From: JAIPAN01 sp040403555
GTDB taxonomy: Bacteria; Bacteroidota; Bacteroidia; Sphingobacteriales; Sphingobacteriaceae
Reading direction: 5' to 3'
Assembly (NCBI GenBank): GCA_040403555.1
Contig: JBBAKN010000003.1
Span: 372,001-436,000, forward strand
Length of the DNA stretch: 64,000 bases
Shown: one piece after another, positions 41,860-51,275 of the stretch
Position numbering within the stretch: the first letter of the stretch is position 1
Layout: the number at the start of each line of letters is the position of its first letter
The notes under the pieces: model-generated
The model's database searches: none
Seen by the model: only the letters and a program-made list of their open reading frames with translations
Told to the model about the DNA's origin: nothing
Made by a program: the position numbers and the translations under genes

Positions 41860-42660
41860 TTATAACGTAGCTTCTTGTTCTAATTCTTCTTTAGCCAATC
41901 CATTTTTGCGAATAATTTCGCGGGCTAAATTTAAATAGTTTATGGCTCCTTTAGAATTGGCATCGTGCATAATTACCGATACACCAAAACTTGGGGCTTC
42001 GCTTAAACGGGTGTTGCGCTGAATAATGGTATCGAACACCAATTCTTGGAAGTGTGTTTTCACCTCTTCTACCACTTGATTGGCTAAACGCAATCGTACA
42101 TCGTACATAGTTAACAATACGCCCTCAATAGCTAATTCGGGGTTTAAGCGGTTTTGTACAATTTTTATGGTATTTAACAATTTTCCCAAGCCTTCTAGAG
42201 CAAAATATTCGCATTGTACGGGTATAATTACCGAATCGGCAGCGGTTAAAGAGTTGATGGTAATTAAACCTAATGATGGCGAACAATCGATAATGATAAA
42301 ATCGTATTCGTCTTTTATTTTGTTGAGCACGGTTTTCATGCGGTATTCCCGCTCGTGCAAATTAATCATCTCAATTTCGGCACCAACCAAATCAATATGT
42401 GCGGGTAATAAATCTAAAAAAGGCGTTTCTGTATTTTTAATAGCATCTTTTGGATCAATATCGTTAATAATACATTCGTAAATGCTCGACTTTATGGTTC
42501 TTGGATCAAAGCCTATGCCCGAAGTGGAGTTGGCCTGTGGATCGGCATCTACCAAAAGCGTGCGGTATTCTAAAACAGCCAAACTGGCGGCCAAGTTGAT
42601 GGATGAAGTGGTTTTCCCAACTCCTCCTTTTTGATTGGCCAAGGCGATAATTTTGCTCAT
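41860..42660 (-). CDS. parA: Chromosome-partitioning ATPase ParA
   Basis: A 266-residue Walker-type ATPase. The deviant Walker A is QKGGVGKTTSSINLAASLA (residues 10-28) and the Walker B is IIDCSPSLGLI. It moves ParB-parS complexes over the nucleoid. It heads the parA-parB-DUF5683-dapB-lepB operon. A DnaA-box match lies upstream (42806). Confidence 0.96.
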   Translation of the reverse strand: MSKIIALANQKGGVGKTTSSINLAASLAVLEYRTLLVDADPQANSTSGIGFDPRTIKSSIYECIINDIDPKDAIKNTETPFLDLLPAHIDLVGAEIEMINLHEREYRMKTVLNKIKDEYDFIIIDCSPSLGLITINSLTAADSVIIPVQCEYFALEGLGKLLNTIKIVQNRLNPELAIEGVLLTMYDVRLRLANQVVEEVKTHFQELVFDTIIQRNTRLSEAPSFGVSVIMHDANSKGAINYLNLAREIIRKNGLAKEELEQEATL

Positions 42661-42775
42661 TGATTCTAATTTGGTTAGTTCTGCTTTCTTTTAACAATCA
42701 CCCTATTTAGGCCCTAAAAGCATAAAAAGTTGCTGGTGCATTGACTTACTAAGATACAAAATAAACTGGGTATAC

Positions 42776-42814
42776 TTATCCGAATCGGGATAGGTTTTGC
42801 ACACGTTATCCACA
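42776..42814. promoter_or_regulatory. DnaA box and a partial DnaA-like site upstream of parA
   Basis: TTATCCACA at 42806-42814 is an exact DnaA box; TTATCCGAA at 42776-42784 is a partial match in the same orientation, 21 bases before it. They lie 116-154 bases upstream of the parA ATG. DnaA binding here could tie parAB expression to replication, but one exact box also occurs by chance. Confidence 0.4.
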
Positions 42815-42827
42815 AAAACGGGTGTTT

Positions 42828-43253
42828 TTAGGCCATAATTTCTACCCAAGCTGTACCCCCGTAGCCGAAGGTGAAAAAATTAGGATACAGAATCTCCGCT
42901 AAGCACTCTATTTGCGAAAGCATATCTACCTGCAGAAACCATTCTTCATGAAGCAAATAGGCTTTGTTTTTATCGTTGGCTTGCATATAGGACGATTGCA
43001 AAATTTCTGGGATAATACCCATGGCTTCTGCTAAATTTTTGCAAGGAACACAGTAAATCAAAATCGTTGGCTCCGTTTGGTTGGAGTCTAGGGGCAGCAA
43101 AACCGCCCCTATTTTTTGGGCAATTTCGGCAAAAATAGACGAAGGATGTGCATGTAAAGAAACTATACCATCTACTACGGAGAACTTTGTTTTTTGTGCC
43201 AAAAAACGCAGTTTGTGGGCAATTAATTGGTGTAATTCTTCAGCAGGTTGCAT
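42828..43253 (-). CDS. Small cytosolic protein, unknown
   Basis: A 141-residue protein with no signal or membrane segment. Mixed alpha/beta character; visible blocks are KFSVVDGIVSLHAH, LIYCVPCKNLAEAMGIIPEIL and FFTFGYGGTAWVEIMA. I recognise no family and see no catalytic motif. It lies between an outer-membrane barrel gene and parA; codon use looks like that of its neighbours. It is probably real because the frame is long and starts with ATG, but its role is unknown. Confidence 0.6.
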   Translation of the reverse strand: MQPAEELHQLIAHKLRFLAQKTKFSVVDGIVSLHAHPSSIFAEIAQKIGAVLLPLDSNQTEPTILIYCVPCKNLAEAMGIIPEILQSSYMQANDKNKAYLLHEEWFLQVDMLSQIECLAEILYPNFFTFGYGGTAWVEIMA

Positions 43254-43296
43254 AAGTGCAAAGGGGCTTAATAAAAAAAGGGGCTTGTTGAAAAAA

Positions 43297-45762
43297 TTAT
43301 TGCATTCCGCCTTGATCGCCTTGTTTCAAGTCGTCGTTGTTTACGCCTTTTTTCTTTTTGGCTTGCGTTGGGTTAAAGTTAATTTTACCGAAGGACCAAC
43401 TAAAATTGATGCCTACCGAGCGAAATGGGATAGCTATTTTAGAGGTTTGAGTAAACGTTGCGGTTGTATAAGCTGAATTGAAGTTCTTTCTTTCGTTAAA
43501 CGGATCGATAATGTTTAACCCGATGGTACCTTTTTTCTTCAAAATTTCTTTCTTAAAGCCAATATTCCACATGTTAAAAGAGGGGCTTGTACCTTGGGCC
43601 GTACGGCGTGGCGAATTCAGAATAAAAAAGGTTTCGGCACTTATGCCACCTTTGAGCAGTAAACTAGCACTTATAAAGGCATTGTACATAAAGTACGTGC
43701 GATTGCCTAAGGTAGTAATGGCGCTACTTGCCGGATTGGTAGTTAAATTATAGGTATAGGTATTTAAATTTCCTCTTAACGTTAATTTAGTAATGGGGTT
43801 TATCGAACCAAACAAATTCATACCAAACGAACTGTTAGTACCCACATTCTTAAAAGTAGTCAAGGAAATATTGGCCATAGTTATTGGGTCTACTGCAGGG
43901 CCGACCACTGTTTCGATAATGTCTTTTGTATAACGGTAATATAAGGATGCATTAATAACCGTAGTTTTCACAAAAGTAGAATATCCCAATTCAAAATTAT
44001 GCGATAATTCGGGCGATAAAGATGGATTTCCTTCCTGCTGGTTCAAGGGATCGGCGGTATTGCGAAAAGGGTTTAAATAAAATAAACTAGGTCGCTGAAT
44101 ACGCTGGTTGTAGCTTAACTTAATGGTTTGGTAATTTTTTAGCGAACGTGAGATAACAATAGAAGGAATAAAATTACTATAGTTATTACTGAAGCTTTGG
44201 TTTGCATTTGAGAGTCCATCTATTTGGGTAGCCTCAAAACGGCCCCCTACTTTTACCTGATATTTTTTACTCAAACTAAAGCCAAATGTGGCGTAGGTAG
44301 CGTATACATCTTGGGCGTAATCGTAAGAGTTGGAAAGAGATGGACTGGGCACATAGTTGCCGTTTGGAACTTGTTGTTGTTGGACAAAGGTTGGGCTAGC
44401 AATATCTCTTAATATCACTTTGGCACCCGTTTCAAAAGTCACTTTTTTAAAGGGATGCGAATAATCCGTTTGTAAAGTTATTTCTTGGTTGGTAGCATCG
44501 TTGTTGCCAATTTCGTTCGGTTTAAAACCGCCCAAATAGTCGGTGGTATAATCCTGAATATTTTTATTTTGGGTAAGCTGTGCAGCCACCGACCATTCTT
44601 GACCGGCTTTTTTAAATTTATGTGTAAAATCAGTATTCCAATCAAAGCCGCCCATGCGCATGATTCTATCGGTAAGGCTATTGGCTGTTGTGGTTACGCC
44701 ACCAAAGTAGATATCGGAAAATACTGCTCCATTAAAACTATTTTTTAGCCTGTTTAGGTTGAATGTTGAAGTAATGCCGTTGTAATTGTTGATATCATAA
44801 TCTAAGCCAACAGAACCTCGGTAACCCAAACGGTAACTTTCGCTAGCACTGTGTTGCGAAAAGGTTGGCGTACCCGAAGCATCTAAACGCTTTACCTCCA
44901 CATCGGTAGTTTGTGGCCAAGAGCCATTTCCACCCATATTGGCCGTAATACCCAGGCGACCTTTTTTAATATTTATATTGGCATTGCCATTGTTTTGGCG
45001 CAAGCCCAAACCGCCACCAACAGTTCCGCTCACTCCTTCTGCGTTGCGCTTTTTAGTAATAATATTTATGATGCCCGAAGTACCCTCGGCATCGTATTTA
45101 GCAGATGGGCTGGTAATTACTTCAACGTTTTTAATCTGATCGGCCGGAATCATTTTCAATGCATCGGCAATGTTATTGGCCATGGAACCCGAAGGTTTTC
45201 CATTGATAAGCACCCGAACATTTTGGCTACCACGGAGCGATACATTACCATCCATATCTACCGATAACATAGGCACTTTACGCAACACATCGCTGGCATT
45301 GCCCCCGCCTATGGTGACGTCTTTTTCGGCATTGTACACAATGCGGTCAATTTTATTTTCTACTACTGAGGCTTGTCCTTGTATAACCACTTCGCCAAGC
45401 GCATTGGCACTGGGCGACAACAGAATTTTGCCCAAATTAAGATCTGGTTTTTGCAAGGTGGTTTTTACCGCTTCGATGATTTTTGTTTGGTAGCCCAAAA
45501 AGCTTATGGTAATGCGGTAGTTCCCTGGATTTATTTTATCTATTTTAAATACCCCTTTTTCATCAGTTAAAGAACCATTGGTGGTTTTGGTTGAACCCGA
45601 ACGCCCCAAGCCTACGGTAGCATAATCTACTGGTTTTTGCGTAAGCGAATCAATGATGACGCCGCTAATTTTACCGGTAATGGAAGCACCGCCACTAGGC
45701 ACTTGTGCAAAACCCGTTTGGATGAATATAAAGGAAAGTAGGATACTAAAAATAGTTTTCAT
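43297..45762 (-). CDS. Outer-membrane beta-barrel protein, TonB-receptor-like
   Basis: An 821-residue protein: signal peptide (1-19), carboxypeptidase-regulatory-like domain (residues ~29-105, ISGVIIDSLTQKPVDYATVGL), a plug-like domain with IRVLINGKPSG-type and IKNVEVITSPSAKYDAEGTSGIINIITKK motifs (the plug signature), and a barrel ending GINFSWSFGKINF plus a Lys-rich tail. It is probably an outer-membrane receptor or transporter of unknown substrate. No SusD-like partner is nearby. Confidence 0.9.
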   Translation of the reverse strand: MKTIFSILLSFIFIQTGFAQVPSGGASITGKISGVIIDSLTQKPVDYATVGLGRSGSTKTTNGSLTDEKGVFKIDKINPGNYRITISFLGYQTKIIEAVKTTLQKPDLNLGKILLSPSANALGEVVIQGQASVVENKIDRIVYNAEKDVTIGGGNASDVLRKVPMLSVDMDGNVSLRGSQNVRVLINGKPSGSMANNIADALKMIPADQIKNVEVITSPSAKYDAEGTSGIINIITKKRNAEGVSGTVGGGLGLRQNNGNANINIKKGRLGITANMGGNGSWPQTTDVEVKRLDASGTPTFSQHSASESYRLGYRGSVGLDYDINNYNGITSTFNLNRLKNSFNGAVFSDIYFGGVTTTANSLTDRIMRMGGFDWNTDFTHKFKKAGQEWSVAAQLTQNKNIQDYTTDYLGGFKPNEIGNNDATNQEITLQTDYSHPFKKVTFETGAKVILRDIASPTFVQQQQVPNGNYVPSPSLSNSYDYAQDVYATYATFGFSLSKKYQVKVGGRFEATQIDGLSNANQSFSNNYSNFIPSIVISRSLKNYQTIKLSYNQRIQRPSLFYLNPFRNTADPLNQQEGNPSLSPELSHNFELGYSTFVKTTVINASLYYRYTKDIIETVVGPAVDPITMANISLTTFKNVGTNSSFGMNLFGSINPITKLTLRGNLNTYTYNLTTNPASSAITTLGNRTYFMYNAFISASLLLKGGISAETFFILNSPRRTAQGTSPSFNMWNIGFKKEILKKKGTIGLNIIDPFNERKNFNSAYTTATFTQTSKIAIPFRSVGINFSWSFGKINFNPTQAKKKKGVNNDDLKQGDQGGMQ

Positions 45763-45932
45763 AGCTAGATGTTTAATTTATATAAGGCGCAAAAAGAGCT
45801 ACTTTGTTACAGCCTTGGCGTAACAAAGTGTTTACAATAAAGCAATTTGGGCATAATTATTTTATGATTATTAATTATTAATTGATTACTTTTAATAGTA
45901 AGAATTAATTTATATCCCTCAAAACCTAAAAT

Positions 45933-46463
45933 ATGCGTTATTTTAAATTATTAGCCTTTCTAATTGTTTTAACAATAGGCGTATCGTGCAAAAAAAGTGA
46001 AAAAACAACCCCAGGGATTTACAAATTTACAATTAGCCTAAATGGTACAACTTATAGCTGGACAGGTAAAGCGGGTGACGTAGGTGGTGGAAGTTGCGTA
46101 TACAGCGGAAATTTTGGTGTTGGCAATGTAAGCATGGGGCAAAATATAGTACCTGGTTCTAATCAATGTACCGCACTCATTTCATTAAACCAAGCAGGTT
46201 TGGGTTCATTTGTTTGCAACCCTAGTACAGCAACTGCGGCTGTTCCAAACTATGTAAGTATTACCTTAAGTAACCCTACCAGTTTTACTGGTGGCGAAAT
46301 ATGGACTACAGCCGGGGGATCGGTAACGGTAAATATTACGGAACTAAGCCCCAATCTTTTGGGTATTGTATAGGGTAATTTTTCTGGAACGGTAAAAAAA
46401 TTCCAAACAAATACTACAGCAACTGTAAGTGGTACTTTTGAAGCGGGGAATACTACCTTATAG
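45933..46463 (+). pseudogene. Lipoprotein gene broken by an in-frame stop
   Basis: An ATG-initiated frame encodes 146 residues with a lipobox (GVSC, Cys19), then KKSEKTTPG and a beta-rich part. TAG at 46371-46373 ends it. The same frame continues for 29 codons (GNFSGTVKKFQTNTTATVSGTF...) to a second TAG at 46461-46463. The continuation has the GxFSGT...VSGTFEAG pattern that commonly ends small Bacteroidota lipoproteins, so the first TAG looks like a single-base nonsense change (for example from CAG or AAG). The shortened product may still be exported. A sequencing error is also possible. It is convergent with leuS (3 bases apart). Confidence 0.65.
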
Positions 46464-46466
46464 GAT

Positions 46467-49262
46467 CTAAACTACCAAATTAATAATTTTCCCCTTCACC
46501 ACAATGACTTTCTTAGGCGTTTGGCCATCTAAATAACGTTGTACGTCAGCATCGGCTAAAGCTGCTTTTTCAATAGCGGCAGGCTCTAAACTTAATGATA
46601 AGGTCAGATTCATTTTCATCTTCCCGTTGATGGATACCGGATAGGCAAATTCATCTTCCACCAAATACTCGGGGTTAAATACCGGATACGTAGCTTGGCT
46701 GATACTGCCTTCGGCACGACCTAATAAAGACCAAATTTCTTCGGTAATGTGTGGCGCATAGGGCGAAAGCACCACGTTTAGCGGCTCAAGAACTGCTCGT
46801 TTGTTGCATTTCAAATCGCCTAATTCGTTTACGCAAATCATAAAGGCAGAAACCGAGGTATTAAACGAAAAACGTTCGATATCTTCTTCTACCTTTTTGA
46901 TGATTTTATGCAGGGCTTTTAACTCGGCTTTGGTGGCTGGCTCTTCCGAAATTACAAAATCAAATTGATCAGTATGGAACAAACGCCAGTATTTACGCAA
47001 AAACTTAAATACGCCCTCAATGCCATTGGTATTCCAAGGTTTGCTTTGTTCTAAAGGCCCTAAAAACATTTCGTACAAACGCAAGGTGTCGGCTCCGTAG
47101 CGCTCCACCATATCGTCGGGGTTTACTACATTAAACTTCGATTTAGACATTTTCTCTACCTCATACCCACACAAATAGTTGCCGTTTTCGAGTATAAATT
47201 CTGCATCGGCAAAATCGGGACGGGAAGCTTTAAATTGCTCAATATCCAAGAAATCTTGCTCCACAATATTTACATCTACGTGAACCGGAATGGTTTTGTA
47301 TTGATCTTTTAATCCGAAAGATACGAAGGTATTGGTGCCCTTGCCTTGCGCATCAATTTTACGGTAGGCAAAATTGGAGCGACCTTGGATCATACCCTGG
47401 TTAATGAGTTTTTTGAAGGGCTCTTCTTGGTTTACATAGCCTAAATCTTTCAAAAATTTATTCCAAAAACGGCTGTACAATAAGTGGCCAGTGGCATGCT
47501 CCGATCCACCAATGTATAAATCTACATCCTGCCAATAATTAATAGCGTCTTTACAAGCAAAGTCCGGCAAGTTTCGTTCATCCGGCGAAGCCATATAGCG
47601 GTACCAATACCAGCTAGAACCTGCCCAACCCGGCATGGTGCTTAATTCGTAATCGTAGGCATCTTCGTATTTCCAATCTTTAGCTCTTCCCAGAGGAGGT
47701 TCTCCGCTCTCAGTAGGCAAATATTTATCTACTTCGGGCAATAATAAGGGCAATTCCGACTCTTTGATTAAATAAGGCAGGCCGTTTTTAAAATATACCG
47801 GCACGGGTTCGCCCCAATAGCGTTGGCGTCCAAAAATGGCATCGCGTAGGCGGAAATTTACTTTTGCTTTTCCTTGTCCGCCGACTTCTAGCTTGGCAAT
47901 TAAGTTTGCGGCGGCTTCTTTATAGCCTAAGCCATTAATAAAATCAGAATTGATGTATTTTCCCTCTTTTGTAGGGTCGGCTTGGGTTTCTAAATCTTGT
48001 TGGGCATCAGAAATGGCCACAATAGGCAAGTTAAAATGCTTGGCAAATAACCAATCACGCTGATCGCCGGATGGCACTGCCATTACCGCTCCCGTACCAT
48101 AACCTGCCAATACGTAATCGGCTATCCACACCGGAATGGGTTCATTGGTAAAAGGATGTTTTACATAACTGCCCGTAAAAGCACCCGATACGGTTTTGGT
48201 ATCGGCCATGCGGTCTAATTCCGATTTTTTTTGCGTTTGGGCAATGTAATCGGCTATTTCTTTGCTTTGTGCTGGAGTGGTTAAGCTTGGCACCAAGTCG
48301 TGCTCGGGAGCCACAACCAAAAAAGTGGCGCCAAAAATGGTATCTACTCTGGTGGTAAATACTTCTATAGTAGAAGTCGCTCCATCAACCGCAAACTTCA
48401 CCAAGGCTCCTACGCTTTTACCAATCCAATTGCGTTGTATTTCTTTTAGGGGCTCGGGCCAATCAATCTGATCTAAGCCTTGCAGTAAACGATCGGCATA
48501 AGCGGTAATACGCATGCTCCACTGCATCATTTTCTTTTGTACTACCGGATGGCCGCCACGTTCGGAGTAGCCATCTTTCACTTCATCGTTTGCCAATACG
48601 GTACCTAAAGCCGGGCACCAGTTTACGGTGCTTTCTTTTAAATACGCTAGGCGATATTTTAACAATTCGGCTTGTTGTTCTTCCTCGGTAAAGGCAAGCC
48701 ATTCTTGGGCTGTAAAACTTCTTACATCGTCATCACAAACAGCTTTTACACCAGTCGAACCCGATTGTGAAAATTGCGCAAGAAGGGTCTCAATGGTTTC
48801 GGCTTTGTTGCTTTGTGTATTGTACCAGGCATCAAACAGTTTCATAAAAATCCACTGCGTAAAGCGGTAATATTCCGGGTCGCTGGTACGCACTTCGCGG
48901 CTCCAATCGTATGAAAAACCTAAATTATCAAGTTGTTCGCGGTAGCGATTGATGTTAGTTTCGGTGGTAATAGCCGGGTGCTGCCCAGTTTGAATGGCAT
49001 ATTGCTCGGCAGGCAACCCGAAGGAATCGTAGCCCATGGGGTGCAATACATTAAAGCCCTTGGTACGTTTGTATCGAGAAAAAATATCGGAAGCGATATA
49101 ACCCAGCGGATGCCCCACGTGCAAGCCAGCGCCCGACGGATACGGAAACATATCCAATACATAGTATTTAGGCTTAGAACTGGTATTGCATACCTTATAG
49201 GTTTGATGGTTGGCCCAAAAGGCTTGCCACTTTTGTTCTATCTCCCGAAACTGATAATCCAT
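46467..49262 (-). CDS. leuS: Leucyl-tRNA synthetase
   Basis: A 931-residue class I synthetase charging tRNA-Leu. The HIGH-like motif is in DMFPYPSGAGLHVGHPLGY, the editing domain has TTRVDTIFGATFLVVAPEH, and the KMSKS motif is in EKMSKSKFNVV. Length is normal for the bacterial type. It has its own start (ATG 49262) and a 138-base gap to the divergent ftsX gene. Confidence 0.97.
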   Translation of the reverse strand: MDYQFREIEQKWQAFWANHQTYKVCNTSSKPKYYVLDMFPYPSGAGLHVGHPLGYIASDIFSRYKRTKGFNVLHPMGYDSFGLPAEQYAIQTGQHPAITTETNINRYREQLDNLGFSYDWSREVRTSDPEYYRFTQWIFMKLFDAWYNTQSNKAETIETLLAQFSQSGSTGVKAVCDDDVRSFTAQEWLAFTEEEQQAELLKYRLAYLKESTVNWCPALGTVLANDEVKDGYSERGGHPVVQKKMMQWSMRITAYADRLLQGLDQIDWPEPLKEIQRNWIGKSVGALVKFAVDGATSTIEVFTTRVDTIFGATFLVVAPEHDLVPSLTTPAQSKEIADYIAQTQKKSELDRMADTKTVSGAFTGSYVKHPFTNEPIPVWIADYVLAGYGTGAVMAVPSGDQRDWLFAKHFNLPIVAISDAQQDLETQADPTKEGKYINSDFINGLGYKEAAANLIAKLEVGGQGKAKVNFRLRDAIFGRQRYWGEPVPVYFKNGLPYLIKESELPLLLPEVDKYLPTESGEPPLGRAKDWKYEDAYDYELSTMPGWAGSSWYWYRYMASPDERNLPDFACKDAINYWQDVDLYIGGSEHATGHLLYSRFWNKFLKDLGYVNQEEPFKKLINQGMIQGRSNFAYRKIDAQGKGTNTFVSFGLKDQYKTIPVHVDVNIVEQDFLDIEQFKASRPDFADAEFILENGNYLCGYEVEKMSKSKFNVVNPDDMVERYGADTLRLYEMFLGPLEQSKPWNTNGIEGVFKFLRKYWRLFHTDQFDFVISEEPATKAELKALHKIIKKVEEDIERFSFNTSVSAFMICVNELGDLKCNKRAVLEPLNVVLSPYAPHITEEIWSLLGRAEGSISQATYPVFNPEYLVEDEFAYPVSINGKMKMNLTLSLSLEPAAIEKAALADADVQRYLDGQTPKKVIVVKGKIINLVV

Positions 49263-49400
49263 TTATTTCGATTACTAAACTGCGAAAATAGCAAAAACAG
49301 CTCAGAATTGGAAGAAAAAAGGCTCATTTTGATTCCTAAAATTGCATACTGAAAATCTGCACATAAATCTTTATTTTCGTGGAGTAAAAATTCGATAACA

Positions 49401-50267
49401 TTGGAACCACACGCACAAAAAAAACAGAATAAAACCATCCGAGTGTCTAGCATTGTTAGCATTGCTTTGGTATTGCTTATGGGCGGACTTTTAGGCCTTA
49501 TGCTTGTTCATTCGCACAATTTATCGAGCTACGTTAAAGAAAATATTGTGCTCAACGTAATTGTAAACGAAGGAACAAAAGAGGCAGATATTTTGACCTT
49601 TCAAACACTAGTAAGCAGCAAAGCAGAGGTTTTGCGCACGCAATATGTGAGCAAAGAGCAAGCTGCCCGTAACCTAACCAAAGATTTAGGCGAAGATTTT
49701 GTTGACTTTTTAGGTTATAATCCGCTATTACCAGCTTTAGATGTATACCTCAAAGCAGAGTTTGCCGATAACGCTAGCATTGCCAAATTTGCCAAAGACT
49801 TAGAAAAAAACGACTTGGTAAAAGAGGTAGTTTACCAAAAATCACTCATTGATATTGTGAACCACAATGTGCGTCTTATTAGCATTGGTATTTTGATATT
49901 CGGCTTAATTTTATTGCTCATTGCCATCACGCTTATTAACAACACCATCCGCTTGGCCATTTATGCACAGCGTTTTCAGCTCAAAAGCATGCAATTGGTA
50001 GGAGCAACCGAAGACTTTATTTTAAAGCCTTTTCTTGTGAGCAGCGTTATACAAGGCCTAATAGCCGGTTTAAGTTCGGTAGGCTTGTTGCTTGTACTCT
50101 TAGTTCTTGTAAAAAACCAAATTCCAGAAATTTTAGTTTTAAGAGATTGGGCGCAATTTAGCTTGGTGTTTTTAAGCATGATTTTGGCGGGAATAATTAT
50201 TTCGGCATTAAGTACCCGTTTTGCCGTGAAACGTTATCTTCAAACATCTTCTAACGAATTGTATTAA
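49401..50267 (+). CDS. ftsX: Cell division protein FtsX (permease)
   Basis: A 288-residue membrane protein with one N-terminal helix, a periplasmic domain (residues ~45-145) and three C-terminal helices (ISIGILIFGLILLLIAITLI..., SVIQGLIAGLSSVGLLLVLLVLV, SLVFLSMILAGIIISALS). The first codon is TTG; no ATG lies in frame before the first helix, so TTG is chosen. FtsX normally pairs with the ATPase FtsE to control cell-wall hydrolases; ftsE is not next door, as in other Bacteroidota. It leads a five-gene plus-strand run. Confidence 0.9.
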   Translation: MEPHAQKKQNKTIRVSSIVSIALVLLMGGLLGLMLVHSHNLSSYVKENIVLNVIVNEGTKEADILTFQTLVSSKAEVLRTQYVSKEQAARNLTKDLGEDFVDFLGYNPLLPALDVYLKAEFADNASIAKFAKDLEKNDLVKEVVYQKSLIDIVNHNVRLISIGILIFGLILLLIAITLINNTIRLAIYAQRFQLKSMQLVGATEDFILKPFLVSSVIQGLIAGLSSVGLLLVLLVLVKNQIPEILVLRDWAQFSLVFLSMILAGIIISALSTRFAVKRYLQTSSNELY

Positions 50268-50268
50268 T

Positions 50269-50478
50269 ATGGCTACCCCAGATAAACCTAACAAAGAGTT
50301 CATTTTTAGCAAAGCAAATTACCGTTGGATGCTGATTAGCATTGCCGTAGTAGCCTTAGGCTTTTGCCTCATGATAGGCACCACCGATATTTACGATTTC
50401 CGCAAAATTGTGCTAGCACCGCTAGTAGTGCTTATTGGTTTTGGCATAGGTTTTTATGCCATTCTTAAGAAAAAATAA
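50269..50478 (+). CDS. DUF3098 small membrane protein
   Basis: A 69-residue protein with two hydrophobic helices (MLISIAVVALGFCLMIG and IVLAPLVVLIGFGIGFYAIL) and a Lys-rich C-terminus. The family is found between ftsX and uppP in Bacteroidota; its function is unknown. It starts one base after the ftsX stop and its TAA overlaps the uppP ATG by one base. Confidence 0.9.
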   Translation: MATPDKPNKEFIFSKANYRWMLISIAVVALGFCLMIGTTDIYDFRKIVLAPLVVLIGFGIGFYAILKKK

Positions 50479-51275
50479 TGAAAATTTGGGAAGCCATTGT
50501 ATTGGCTATTATTGAAGGATTAACCGAATTTTTACCGGTTTCTTCTACTGGTCACCTTATTTTAGGCGCTAGCGCACTAGGCTTAGATCCTGCCAACCCC
50601 TTTCTAAAATTATTTACCATTGGCATTCAGTTTGGTGCCATTTTATCTGTTGTAGTATTGTACTTAAAACGCTTTTTTCAGAGCATTAGCTTCTACATAA
50701 AACTCGTAGTAGCCTTTATACCTGCCGCCGTTTTTGGCGTATTGTTTAGTCATAAAATTGATACACTTTTAGAAAGCCCAATGGGTGTGGCCATTGCCCT
50801 GCTTATTGGTGGATTTATTTTATTAGGTGTAGATACCTGGTTTGCGCAAAGTACGGTAACAAGCACCGAAGAAATTAGCTATAGCCAATCGCTAAAAATA
50901 GGTTTATTTCAATGCCTGGCTATGATTCCTGGCACCTCTCGTTCTGCAGCAAGCATTGTAGGGGGCATGAGCCAAGGCCTAAGCAGATCCCTAGCGGCCG
51001 AATTTTCCTTCTTTTTAGCCGTACCCACCTTATTGGGTGCTACCGTAAAAAAACTATACGATTTTTATAAAGATGGGTATCAACTAAGTGCAGAAGAGTG
51101 GAAACTTTTGGCCATTGGCAATGTGGTAGCTTTTATTGTAGCCCTGCTGGCTATTAAATTCTTTATTTCTTTTTTACAGAAGCATGGGTTTCGCCTATTT
51201 GGTTGGTACCGCATTGCCGTTGGGACTATCATTATTGCCTTACTTTTAGGCGGATATTCTTTACAAGTAGTGTAA
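50478..51275 (+). CDS. uppP: Undecaprenyl-diphosphatase
   Basis: A 265-residue integral membrane enzyme (BacA type) that recycles the peptidoglycan lipid carrier by dephosphorylating C55-PP. The motifs are EGLTEFLPVSSTGHLIL (residues ~13-29) and PGTSRSAASIVGG. About eight helices. It starts within the DUF3098 stop and ends directly before truB (0-base gap), so the genes are coupled. It also underlies bacitracin tolerance in other species. Confidence 0.96.
   Translation: MKIWEAIVLAIIEGLTEFLPVSSTGHLILGASALGLDPANPFLKLFTIGIQFGAILSVVVLYLKRFFQSISFYIKLVVAFIPAAVFGVLFSHKIDTLLESPMGVAIALLIGGFILLGVDTWFAQSTVTSTEEISYSQSLKIGLFQCLAMIPGTSRSAASIVGGMSQGLSRSLAAEFSFFLAVPTLLGATVKKLYDFYKDGYQLSAEEWKLLAIGNVVAFIVALLAIKFFISFLQKHGFRLFGWYRIAVGTIIIALLLGGYSLQVV

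Noticed and set aside
41860..42827. A parS site next to parAB
   Set aside because: I looked for TGTTNCACGTGAAACA-like sites; all CACGTG occurrences I found in the window (for example near 22245, 29660, 31143, 39362, 51757, 60195) lack the flanking arms.
46371..46373. Readthrough of TAG as pyrrolysine or selenocysteine
   Set aside because: UAG is not a selenocysteine codon, there is no pyrrolysine machinery in the window, and the site is not in a methyltransferase-like gene; a nonsense change is simpler.
49401..51275. An ftsEX pair
   Set aside because: Only ftsX is present; the next genes are DUF3098 and uppP, and no ABC ATPase lies next to it.
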